Assembly: GCF_026262505.1 (NCBI RefSeq)
Contig: NC_067208.1
Span: forward strand, 7,139,962-7,203,961
DNA length: 64,000 nt
Direction: 5' to 3'
Origin: Trichomonas vaginalis G3
Taxonomy: Eukaryota > Parabasalia > Trichomonadida > Trichomonadidae
A program made the translations under genes and the position numbers. Below the pieces are notes generated by a model that saw only the letters and a program-made list of their open reading frames with translations, searched no databases and was not told where the DNA came from. Shown here piece after piece: positions 47,999 through 56,296 of the stretch (positions are counted from its first letter, which is position 1; each line of letters begins with the position of its first letter).

Positions 47999-49543
47999 AT
48001 GCAACCAAGAACACGAATTCCCGAGTTTGCAGAATTAGAAAACTATAAAAATCTTGGGCTATTGACCCAGATGCAACTCGATTTACTCTATCGAAGAGTA
48101 AATGGCGAGTCTTATCAACAAATACGGAATGTTTACTCAATTTCAAAGACGACAGTAGCACGCGCAATCATGCGCACTGCTACTTGTCGTTCATGGACAA
48201 AAGGTCAGTCAGGGGGTGGTATGACCCTTTTGTCACTACCAGATGAAATGCAGTTCAAAAAACTTGTTCAAGAGATGGCAGACGACTTGAACTGTATTAC
48301 AACATCAATGGCCATTGCTGTCTGTACGGAATTACAAAATAGGAGATTAAAATTTGCGGCGCGGGTACTAATCGCTGCAAGATGCCCGCATCTTCTAGCG
48401 AAGCTCGATGATTACTGCCCATCGCCATCCCGTGGCTGGCTTAATCATATCGCCACAAGATTGTCAATTCGGATTGTGAGCTCCCAAACTATTGATATGC
48501 TCCGACGCTCTACCTGTGACGCAAACCATATTCGCCAATTTTTCCTCTCCAAGCATAGATACTTTGCCCGCAGGAAGAAGTTTATTGCGAATATGGACGA
48601 GACAATGCTCTATTCCAAACGTCGCTATAAAGTTCTTACTGCTGGCCGGAATCGCCCAGTTCGCGCTGAAAAGTCTCAGCTTCCACATCTTACAGGGGTC
48701 TGTACCATCTTTGCAGATGGTACAACTATGAAGCCAATGGTGATACTTCCACAAAAGAAGACCCTTGATGCGGAATTGGAAGATCTGGACGCCTTTTTTG
48801 TTCGCTCCGAGAGTGGATGGATGAACAAATACCTTTTTATGGTATACTGTATCATGTTCATCTGCAAAGTACAGGAGAAAAGGTCTCAAATGAATGTGTT
48901 TGATGCCCAGGTACCTTTTCTCCTAATTGTAGATGGTCATCCATCCAGGCTCTCTTTCTTGGCCGTTCGCCTCTTGAGCGCCTTCAATATCGAGCTTCTT
49001 GTTCTCCCAGGCCATACATCTCATATCTTACAACCTCTTGATGTTGGGATTTTTTCTCCCTTGAAGGCCCAATTCAAGAAGTTGTTTGATATGGCGACTA
49101 TCCGGTACGATCAGCAAGGGCATATGGTGATCAATTATGTATGGAACGCCAGAGAACTGCGCTATATCATGGTTCGCAGCTTCCTTGATGCATGTAGTGT
49201 GTCTTGCACAGCTACAAACATCGAAAATGCTTTTAAAGCAACAGGAATCTATCCATTGGATATGAACAAACCTCTTGCTTCCAGATACATTGTAGCAAAT
49301 GGAGTTCCTCCTGCAAGGCCCAATTTTGTCAACGACAAAGTCCTTACAGATCCAAATGTGATGATGCAAGTCTTCCAAATGGAATATGGACGCCCCATGC
49401 AGCAACAGGATTGGTATTTCAATCTGTTTGTGGCTATGCAATCTGTTTTGGCCTGGAATGGCGCATATGGCCAGGTTCTTAGTCGTGAGTTACATCTCCT
49501 TTATCCTACTGCAGGTGGATTTCAAAAAATCCAATTAAAATGA
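47999..49543 (+). CDS. Transposase, pogo/Fot1-like DDE_1 family (514 aa)
   Basis: Residues about 20-65 look like a helix-turn-helix DNA-binding region (LLTQMQLDLLYRRVNGESYQQIRNVYSISKTTVARAI). The DDE_1 core shows the first Asp in ANMDET (residue 200), the second in LIVDGHPSR (312) and the third in HTSHILQPLDVG (348). The spacing of 35 between the last two gives the DD35D pattern of pogo-type enzymes. The gene is open over its full length and starts 230 bases inside the left TIR. It cuts and joins the element at TA sites. GC content is higher than in the host genes, which suggests a recent arrival. The frame continues past the TGA stop as the KRGS frame of the satellite for about 70 codons. 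Confidence 0.9.
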   Translation: MQPRTRIPEFAELENYKNLGLLTQMQLDLLYRRVNGESYQQIRNVYSISKTTVARAIMRTATCRSWTKGQSGGGMTLLSLPDEMQFKKLVQEMADDLNCITTSMAIAVCTELQNRRLKFAARVLIAARCPHLLAKLDDYCPSPSRGWLNHIATRLSIRIVSSQTIDMLRRSTCDANHIRQFFLSKHRYFARRKKFIANMDETMLYSKRRYKVLTAGRNRPVRAEKSQLPHLTGVCTIFADGTTMKPMVILPQKKTLDAELEDLDAFFVRSESGWMNKYLFMVYCIMFICKVQEKRSQMNVFDAQVPFLLIVDGHPSRLSFLAVRLLSAFNIELLVLPGHTSHILQPLDVGIFSPLKAQFKKLFDMATIRYDQQGHMVINYVWNARELRYIMVRSFLDACSVSCTATNIENAFKATGIYPLDMNKPLASRYIVANGVPPARPNFVNDKVLTDPNVMMQVFQMEYGRPMQQQDWYFNLFVAMQSVLAWNGAYGQVLSRELHLLYPTAGGFQKIQLK

Positions 49544-49576
49544 TATAAAGCTGAGGAGCTCCAGGGTGAAGAGGAA

Positions 49577-50957
49577 TTGATGAAGAGAGGAAGCATCTTG
49601 ATGAAGAGAGGAAGCACCTTGATCAAGAGAGGAAGTACTTTGAAGAAGAGAGGAAGCACTTTGTTGAAGAGAGGAAGCACTTTGAAGAAGAGAGGAAGCT
49701 GCATGATGAAGAGAGGAAGCACTTGATGAAGAGAGGAAGACACTTGATAAGAGAGAGAGCAGCTTGATCAGAGAGGAAGTACTTTGAAGAAGAGAGGAAG
49801 CATCTTGATGAAGAGAGGAAGCACTTTGAAGAAGAGAGGAAGCACTTTGTTGAAGAGAGGAAGCACTTTGAAGAAGAGAGGAAGCTGCATGATGAAGAGA
49901 GGAAGTACTTTGAAGAAGAGAGGAAGCACTTTGTTGAAGAGAGGAAGCACTTTGAAGAAGAGAGGAAGCTGCATGATGAAGAGAGGAAGCATCTTGATGA
50001 AGAGAGGAAGCACCTTGATAAAGAGAGGAAGCATCTTGATCAAGAGAGGAAGTACTTTGAAGAAGAGAGGAAGCACCTTGATCAAGAGAGGAAGCTGTAT
50101 CTTGATCAAGAGAGGAAGTACTTTGAAGAAGAGAGGAAGTACTTTGAAGAAGAGAGGAAGCACTTTGAAGAAGAGAGGAATCACTTTGTTGAAGAGAGGA
50201 AGCACTTTGAAGAAGAGAGGAAGCTGCATGATGAAGAGAGGAAGCATCTTGATGAAGAGAGGAAGCACCTTGATAAAGAGAGGAAGCATCTTGATCAAGA
50301 GAGGAAGTACTTTGAAGAAGAGAGGAAGCACCTTGATCAAGAGAGGAAGTACTTTGAAGAAGAGAGGAAGTACTTTGAAGAAGAGAGGAAGCACTTTGAA
50401 GAAGAGAGGAAGCACTTTGAAGAAGAGAGGAATCACTTTGTTGAAGAGAGGAAGCACTTTGAAGAAGAGAGGAAGCTGCATGATGAAGAGAGGAAGCATC
50501 TTGATGAAGAGAGGAAGCATCTTGATGAAGAGAGGAAGTACTTTTAAGAAGAGAGGAAGCTGCATGATGAAGAGAGGAAGCATCTTGAAGAAGAGAGGAA
50601 GCTGCATGATGAAGAGAGGAAGCACCTTGATCAAGAGAGGAAGCTGCATGATGAAGAGAGGAAGCACCTTGATCAAGAGAGGAAGTACTTTGAAGAAGAG
50701 AGGAAGCATCTTGAAGAAGAGAGGAAGCACTTTGAAGAAGAGAGGAAGCATCTTGATCAAGAGAGGAAGTACTTTGATGAAGAGAGGAAGCATCTTGATG
50801 AAGAGAGGAAGCTGCATGATGGAGTGAGGAAGCATCTTGATCAAGAGAGGAAGTACTTTGAAGAAGAGAGGAATCACTTTGTTGAAGAGAGGAAGCATCT
50901 TGATGAAGAGAGGAAGCATCTTGATGAAGAGAGGAAGCATCTTGATGAAGAGAGGAA
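49577..50957 (+). repeat. 21-bp coding-type minisatellite inside the transposon
   Basis: About 65 units built on GAAGAGAGGAAGCACTTT plus three bases, with recurring variants (CATCTTGAT, CTGCATGAT, TACTTTGAA, CACTTTGTT). Since 21 is divisible by three, three frames stay open for long stretches: KRGSTLK on the plus strand, EERKHFE on the plus strand, and LPLFIKM on the minus strand. A few indels lie at 49725-49775. Confidence 0.9.
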
Positions 50958-51380
50958 GCGTAAGAACCGATAACATTTACAAAATATTAAATTTATTTTG
51001 TAAATTTTCCAAAAGCCTTAGTACCAATGTAATATAAATGCTCCAAAAATACCATCCCTCCTTCCAAAAGCGTAAGAACCGATAACATTTACAAAATATT
51101 AAATTTATTTTGTAAATTTTCCAAAAGCCTTAGTACCAATGTAATATAAATGCTCCAAAAATACCATCCCTCCTTCCAAAAGCGTAAGAACCGATAACAT
51201 TTACAAAATATTAAATTTATTTTGTAAATTTTCCAAAAGCCTTAGTACCAATATAATATAAATGCTCCAAAAATACCATCCCTCCTTCCAAAAGCGTAAG
51301 AACCGATAACATTTACAAAATATTAAATTTATTTTGTAAATTTTCCAAAAGCCTTAGTACCAATATAATATAAATGCACT
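50958..51380 (+). repeat. 112-bp tandem repeat, almost four copies
   Basis: Units start at 50958, 51070, 51182 and 51294 (GCGTAAGAACCGATAACATT at each start) and are nearly identical. The last unit is incomplete. They follow the minisatellite directly and lie within the transposon. Confidence 0.92.
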
Positions 51381-51446
51381 AAAAACCCAACTGCCAATAG
51401 CATGTATTCAAAAAATGCAATTCAATACAAATTTGATTGCATTTTT

Positions 51447-51503
51447 TGAGATGGAAGTGTATCTGAATTCACAATTGTAATCCACGAATACACTTCCATC
51501 TCA
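51447..51503. repeat. 16-bp perfect hairpin in the transposon's right part
   Basis: TGAGATGGAAGTGTAT (51447-51462) pairs with ATACACTTCCATCTCA (51488-51503) around a 25-base loop. It may be a sub-terminal transposase site or the trace of another small insertion. Confidence 0.75.
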
Positions 51504-51843
51504 TTGATAAGAGGCTAATGTTTTTCTCATTAATAAGGCGCTGTTGGCCTCTATCCATAGCCGAAGTGATATTAACGTATGTTAACGTACAAAGTAAAAA
51601 CATGTTTATTCTTTTTAAAATCATTTAGTAATTAATAATATTTAGCACTCATAGTAAAAACATTAAAATTTATAAGAATCGTTATGAAGAAAAATTGAGA
51701 ACTTATGATTTTTATTTAAGAAAATGATTAAATAATATATAAATAACCATATAAACAACATTTTAGATTCCTCTGAAAAGGGTATCTCAAATTGGTCTAT
51801 GACCAATTGAATGGTTCGCCGGTTATTCAAGGTACGGTAAAAA

Positions 51844-54084
51844 TTAATTTTCAATTTCAAACAGATTTAATTTTTGAGGGAATTTTTTCTTCAGTGCTTC
51901 AGCGCACTCTTCATCAATTTTTACCTTTGCTTCATCATTTCCCTCTTTGGCTATTTGTAAGGTTATATAGGCATCAATTATCTTCAGTATGTTTTCTGCT
52001 GATTCCTTGGTTTTATTATAAATAACCATTTCGCCAAAAATAATATCCAATGAATTGACAAGCATTTCAATTTCTTCTCCATTAGCAAGTTTTTGATTGA
52101 TTAAGAAGGTGATAAACCAAAATGCTTTCATTGGATCAGCAAAAGATGTTGGAATGAAAAGACTTGATCCATCAATTTTTGAAATCAAGGGAATTATCAC
52201 ATCCTTGTTATTTGCATAAATTTTTGCGAGTATAGTTATGATATTACGAATTGAACTTAATCCAATATGTTCTTGAAGGACTGAAATTAACGTCTCTGCG
52301 ATTTCAGCTAGTTGATCTGGATCTTCAATATAATCTATTGGCTTGGTGATTGTTTCAAGAATTTCATCTAATTTTGAAAGATCCTGAATGTTTTTGATCA
52401 ATTCGATTTCCATTTCTATTAAAATAGAAACAATTTGAGGATTTGTCTTTCCAAACACATCAACTATAGCGCCAACAATGAAATTTCCATCCTCCTCAAA
52501 GTCATGCTGATATAATTCTATTCCGAAATTTAATGCTTTTTCAGCAGATTCCTCAAATAAATTTCCTGCAAGCTTTACTGCTGGAACCAATGCATGTACT
52601 GCAGGACCAATTAAAATACTTGCTGGGTTGCCCTCATAAATTAATATTGCATAATCAAGCAACTGTTGAGCGCATTGATTTGACAATTCATCTCCGAAAA
52701 ATTGTATAATTTCCGAATATGAAAATAAGCATTTGGCGAGAACATCTTCATCCTCTTGATTTTCTTCAATCTTTGATGATATGAATTCCCAAAAGAAATT
52801 ATTGATTTCATCCTTTTTCAAATAACACAATGAGCTTATTAAGATATTAGATGCTTCATGAAGTTTTTCATCTTCATTCAAATACAATTCACAAGCAAGA
52901 TTGATAATTTCATCATCTGGTATCAAAACATTCTGTCTGATGATAAATGATATGAATTCAACATAAGAAGACATCATTTCTACACTTTCGTCTTTTGGAA
53001 TCTTTTCAATAATTGTTTCAGGAGGTAAAATTTCAAACACTGCAGGGACAGCTACTGCACTATATTCATAGAAAACAACAGCTGATCTAATAATGTTTTT
53101 ATCATCTGATTCAAAACGATCTAAAATTGCTTGGAGAATCTGTGATAAATCATCCCCAAATTTCTTCATGAAATCAGAAAAAATAAAGTTAAAACGAGTG
53201 CTTGAAAAATAATCCTCTTTTTCTATTGCTTTCGCATGTCCTGCAATCATATATTGCATAAATTGCGAGAAATCAACATCATTTGGAAGGCGAACTTTGT
53301 AGTTGTTGACGAATCTATATGATAATGGGTTTGTCATCATAATGCTATATGTTTTTTGAATAAATCCCGGATATATTTCTTCAACTTCAGATAAATAGGC
53401 TCTTCCAAAAATTTTTCCAATTAAATATGGATATGAATTAAAAAGATCGAGCAAATTAATCAAAAAATCAGCAACTTTCTGGTTTGCTTGAATATTTCTG
53501 AATTTACTTATTAATTTTAATATGACATTAATTGTTTCATTGCTCCAATTTCTTGAATTGATTAAGTCTATTAGTTCTTCATATCCAATTGTAGTTCTTG
53601 CTAAACATGAAATTAAGTTTCTCAATTCATCTTCATTGCTTGTTTCGCGATTCATAAATTCTGTAATCTTGTTGACAACGAGCTCTCTTGCTTTTTCTTT
53701 AATTATATGACTATCTTGATATCTCATTTTTGTGCATTCTATAAAAGATTTCCTTGATGCTACTCCAAAATCATTATTTTGCTCAATAAATTGACTTAAA
53801 CATGAAATAATATTATCCTGAAGCGTTTGGAACAATTCTAAACCTAACTCATCAATATTGATTCTTATAGCATTTGATGGCTTGTTCAATGGGACTAAAA
53901 TCGAATTAATGGCGCTTAATCGAATTTTCTGAGGAATTTGATCGTCATTGATAATTTCAATAAGAGATTGCAAATATTGCTGCGGCTCCTTGCATTTGAG
54001 CATGGTCAGGTAGTCAAAGCATTCGCTTGAAGGATTTTGATTTAGAACAATCTCGGAGAAGAAGTTATAGAACTCTGAGTTCAT
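51844..54084 (-). CDS. Karyopherin/HEAT-repeat protein (746 aa)
   Basis: The start is set at 54084 (MNSEFYNFFSEIVLNQNPSSE), with Inr motifs 7-13 and 26-32 bases upstream; a longer reading from 54159 begins before both. The first 90 residues resemble the N-terminal importin-beta type helical pair (QYLQSLIEIINDDQIPQKIRLSAINSIL), and the rest is a HEAT-like solenoid. At 746 residues it is shorter than the usual 850-1100. It probably carries cargo through nuclear pores; which cargo cannot be told. The stop codon lies only 6 bases from the transposon inserted at 51837. Confidence 0.7.
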   Translation of the reverse strand: MNSEFYNFFSEIVLNQNPSSECFDYLTMLKCKEPQQYLQSLIEIINDDQIPQKIRLSAINSILVPLNKPSNAIRINIDELGLELFQTLQDNIISCLSQFIEQNNDFGVASRKSFIECTKMRYQDSHIIKEKARELVVNKITEFMNRETSNEDELRNLISCLARTTIGYEELIDLINSRNWSNETINVILKLISKFRNIQANQKVADFLINLLDLFNSYPYLIGKIFGRAYLSEVEEIYPGFIQKTYSIMMTNPLSYRFVNNYKVRLPNDVDFSQFMQYMIAGHAKAIEKEDYFSSTRFNFIFSDFMKKFGDDLSQILQAILDRFESDDKNIIRSAVVFYEYSAVAVPAVFEILPPETIIEKIPKDESVEMMSSYVEFISFIIRQNVLIPDDEIINLACELYLNEDEKLHEASNILISSLCYLKKDEINNFFWEFISSKIEENQEDEDVLAKCLFSYSEIIQFFGDELSNQCAQQLLDYAILIYEGNPASILIGPAVHALVPAVKLAGNLFEESAEKALNFGIELYQHDFEEDGNFIVGAIVDVFGKTNPQIVSILIEMEIELIKNIQDLSKLDEILETITKPIDYIEDPDQLAEIAETLISVLQEHIGLSSIRNIITILAKIYANNKDVIIPLISKIDGSSLFIPTSFADPMKAFWFITFLINQKLANGEEIEMLVNSLDIIFGEMVIYNKTKESAENILKIIDAYITLQIAKEGNDEAKVKIDEECAEALKKKFPQKLNLFEIEN

Positions 54085-54090
54085 TATAAC

Positions 54091-54116
54091 AAAATGAAAT
54101 AAAAATTGAAAAGTGA
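54091..54116 (-). promoter_or_regulatory. Two initiator-like motifs before the karyopherin gene
   Basis: On the minus strand TCATTTT (54091-54097) and TCACTTT (54110-54116) precede the ATG at 54084; either could serve as Inr. Confidence 0.55.
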
Positions 54117-54479
54117 CATTTCTTCCAACAAAATTTTTGTCGTGCGAATTCGCTCTCAATTATTTTCTTAATTTTTATAATTTAATTCTTTGGTTTTGAA
54201 GTTTTTATAAATTATAAAAATTTATTCCATTTGAGTTTTTTTGATAACAATTCTTTTTTTTTGTTTTGGATATTTCGGAATGTTTCATTTATCAATCTTT
54301 TAGAATTCACTTACTTTTCTCATTTGTTCTTATGTATATATAAAACAACAAGTTATGGAAGAATATTTCTTTGATTATCAATTTTCAGGCCGAAAAAACA
54401 TAATGATTCACACATATATGAATTTTCATTAGAGAATATGTAATAATACTCTATAAAACAATTCAGGTTTGATGAGCTG
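54117..54479. other. Divergent intergenic region
   Basis: AT-rich between the karyopherin and E2 genes; no other signal seen. Confidence 0.45.
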
Positions 54480-54486
54480 TCACTTT
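54480..54486 (+). promoter_or_regulatory. Initiator (Inr) of the E2 gene
   Basis: TCACTTT, 5-11 bases before the ATG at 54491. Confidence 0.65.
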
Positions 54487-54490
54487 TTAA

Positions 54491-54973
54491 ATGTCGAAAT
54501 TAACTCGTGAACAAAAAATTGCTTTAGAGAAGAAAAATCTTCGTCGCAACAAACCAGCTGACGTCAACATTGAATGGATTCCAGCAAAAGAAGGCGAAAA
54601 CGAAAAAATGCGTTTCACTTTGAAAGGACCAGAGGATTCCATGTACAAAGAAGATATATTTGTTGTCGAAATTGAATTCCAACCAGAATATCCCCAGTCA
54701 GCTCCAAGAACAACTATGCTTACAAAGATTTTCCATCCGAATATCGATACAGACGGAACCATATGCATTAATGCTATTAGAGGTGGATACTTCCCAGGAC
54801 AGTCTCTTGTTCAGATCATCGAAGAAGTTAAAATGGCATTAAAAGATCCAAATCCAGATGATTATCTCAATAGAGAAGCAGCTCAGCTTATGAAAAGTGA
54901 TATAGAACAATTTAAGTTAGTAGTTTCTCGCCAAATACAAAAGAATATTGAAGAAAGAAACTCAACAGCATAA
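54491..54973 (+). CDS. Ubiquitin/UBL-conjugating enzyme E2 (160 aa)
   Basis: A full UBC domain of normal length. The HPN motif (FHPNIDTDG) lies near residues 81-89, the active-site Cys in GTICINA near residue 92, and the conserved end PNPDDYLNREAAQLM near 118-132. E2 enzymes carry ubiquitin or a relative on this Cys and pass it to substrates. The basic N-terminal extension (LTREQKIALEKKNLRRNKP) and the NPDDYLNREAA block recall UBC12 (NEDD8 pathway), but the resemblance is not decisive. A clear Inr lies just upstream. Confidence 0.92.
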   Translation: MSKLTREQKIALEKKNLRRNKPADVNIEWIPAKEGENEKMRFTLKGPEDSMYKEDIFVVEIEFQPEYPQSAPRTTMLTKIFHPNIDTDGTICINAIRGGYFPGQSLVQIIEEVKMALKDPNPDDYLNREAAQLMKSDIEQFKLVVSRQIQKNIEERNSTA

Positions 54974-55149
54974 AATATTGTTTTGAGTATATTAAAAGAC
55001 CTAAATTGTTTTCAATAAAATCTTAATTTTTCGTGGTATACAAAAACAAATATATTTAACAGAACAAAAACGAAAAAATAAAAAATAAATATAGTAATTA
55101 GCTAAATACGATGATGTAAGCATTGAAAATCTACGGTAAAATTAAGCCA

Positions 55150-55680
55150 CTATAAATCATCATCGGAAGAAGATGAATCTGAAAACTCTATAATATCATC
55201 GAACCCAAAAGTTGGAGAAAGAGTTACAAAGAATAAAATGTAAAATATTTCGAATGAGCTTAATTCCATAGTATCTCTTTTTGGATAAAATAATGCTTCT
55301 GGCGAGTAAGTGTAAGCTGCGATCGCTAAGCTGCCAGTTATTGCTACAATTGATATTGCAATTATTTCTATTGAGTAATTGTATTTATATAAAATATATG
55401 GAATTGAAAGACTCGACCAAAACAGTATAGGAAAAATCCAATTAAGTATTGAATGCCTTAGTATATTTCCTGCGGGATCGTTTGTTATTAAAATATTCTT
55501 CTCTGTAATTTTTTCATTTGATAAGTAGCCATTAACACATGGATAATGATAAATCGTCTTATCAATGTATTTTTTTTCTTCGCAGAGCTTAATAACATCA
55601 TCGGCTGTTGGTATAAAGCTAAATTCTAGTATATGAGGTGATGTTGGATCCCAGTCTAATGACACACTTATTGAAACCAT
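55150..55680 (-). CDS. Small multi-span membrane protein (176 aa), unrecognised
   Basis: The N-terminal 75 residues are soluble and beta-rich, with a ubiquitin-like feel (ISVSLDWDPTSPHILEF, then ITEKNILITND). Hydrophobic spans follow at about 78-97 (ILNWIFPILFWSSLSIPYIL), 103-122 (IEIIAISIVAITGSLAIAAY) and 142-158 (FEIFYILFFVTLSPTFG). The tail is acidic and Ser-rich (EFSDSSSSDDDL), a likely CK2 site. No family is recognised; it may be an ER or Golgi protein. No Inr is seen. Confidence 0.6.
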   Translation of the reverse strand: MVSISVSLDWDPTSPHILEFSFIPTADDVIKLCEEKKYIDKTIYHYPCVNGYLSNEKITEKNILITNDPAGNILRHSILNWIFPILFWSSLSIPYILYKYNYSIEIIAISIVAITGSLAIAAYTYSPEALFYPKRDTMELSSFEIFYILFFVTLSPTFGFDDIIEFSDSSSSDDDL

Positions 55681-56296
55681 ATTTTTTTTTATTTACAATT
55701 TTTTGAATGTTTTTTTTTAACAAAAGTGGCAATATTAGTATTTTAATTGGAAGTGATAAGTTTGCAATTTCTGGGCCTTTTTAAGAACACTGGAATCATG
55801 AGATTGTATTACAGTGATTCATATTATTAGAATAAACCCATTTGATGGCATCTTTGAAAGAATTAATAAAATGAATTTGACTTATCCAAAATTATTTTAT
55901 TTCAGTTAAACAAAAGATGTAAACACATCAAGAAATAACTTCTTGAGATTATTAACATAAAAAGGAAAATTTACATTCAAAATAACGTTTCCAAATCGGG
56001 AGGGTTCAAATTATCTGACGGGTATAAATTGGGTTTTGAGGGTATTTGTAAATCATATCGTACTCATTTGTGAGAATTGGAGTTTTTTTTTTACATTAAA
56101 ATATTTTTGCCGATTATAAAAATGGCTCAAAGGGATTTAATTGTTTTCGAGTGCATTTGAAAATTTATCATTAGATCGGCATCTGAACCCGGCAGCAATT
56201 TTTGAACCCGAAAAATTTGGAAACGTTATAATGAAAAATTATCTAATATTAAATGAATAAATTTACATACAAAATAATAAATATAATAAAACAAAT
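55681..56296. other. Intergenic, nothing recognised
   Basis: About 600 bases of AT-rich DNA between two minus-strand genes; no frame, repeat or RNA supported. Confidence 0.45.

Larger units (their letters stand above)
47769..51837 (+). mobile_element. Complete pogo-like DNA transposon with TIRs and TA duplication (4069 bp)
   Basis: The left end CCGTAGGTTGAATAGCC (from 47769) matches the reverse complement of the right end, CCGTACCTTGAATAACC (to 51837), with three differences; AGACCAATTT recurs a little further in on both sides. Both ends are flanked by TA (47767-47768 and 51838-51839), the target duplication of the Tc1/mariner/pogo group. Inside are one intact DDE transposase gene, a 1.4-kb 21-bp minisatellite, four 112-bp repeats and a hairpin. 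The intact gene suggests a recent, perhaps active copy. Confidence 0.8.

Noticed and set aside
49784-50827. 347-codon plus-strand frame (KRGSTLKKRGS repeats)
   Set aside because: Same satellite; no start signal or neighbouring coding sequence argues for translation. It is noted only as the frame that follows the transposase stop.
49768-50976. 402-codon minus-strand frame (LPLFIKMLPLFFKV repeats)
   Set aside because: A product of the 21-bp satellite read backwards; any array with a unit divisible by three stays open in several frames.
50958-51380. CRISPR-like repeat array
   Set aside because: The 112-bp units are directly adjacent with no unique spacers, in a eukaryotic genome.
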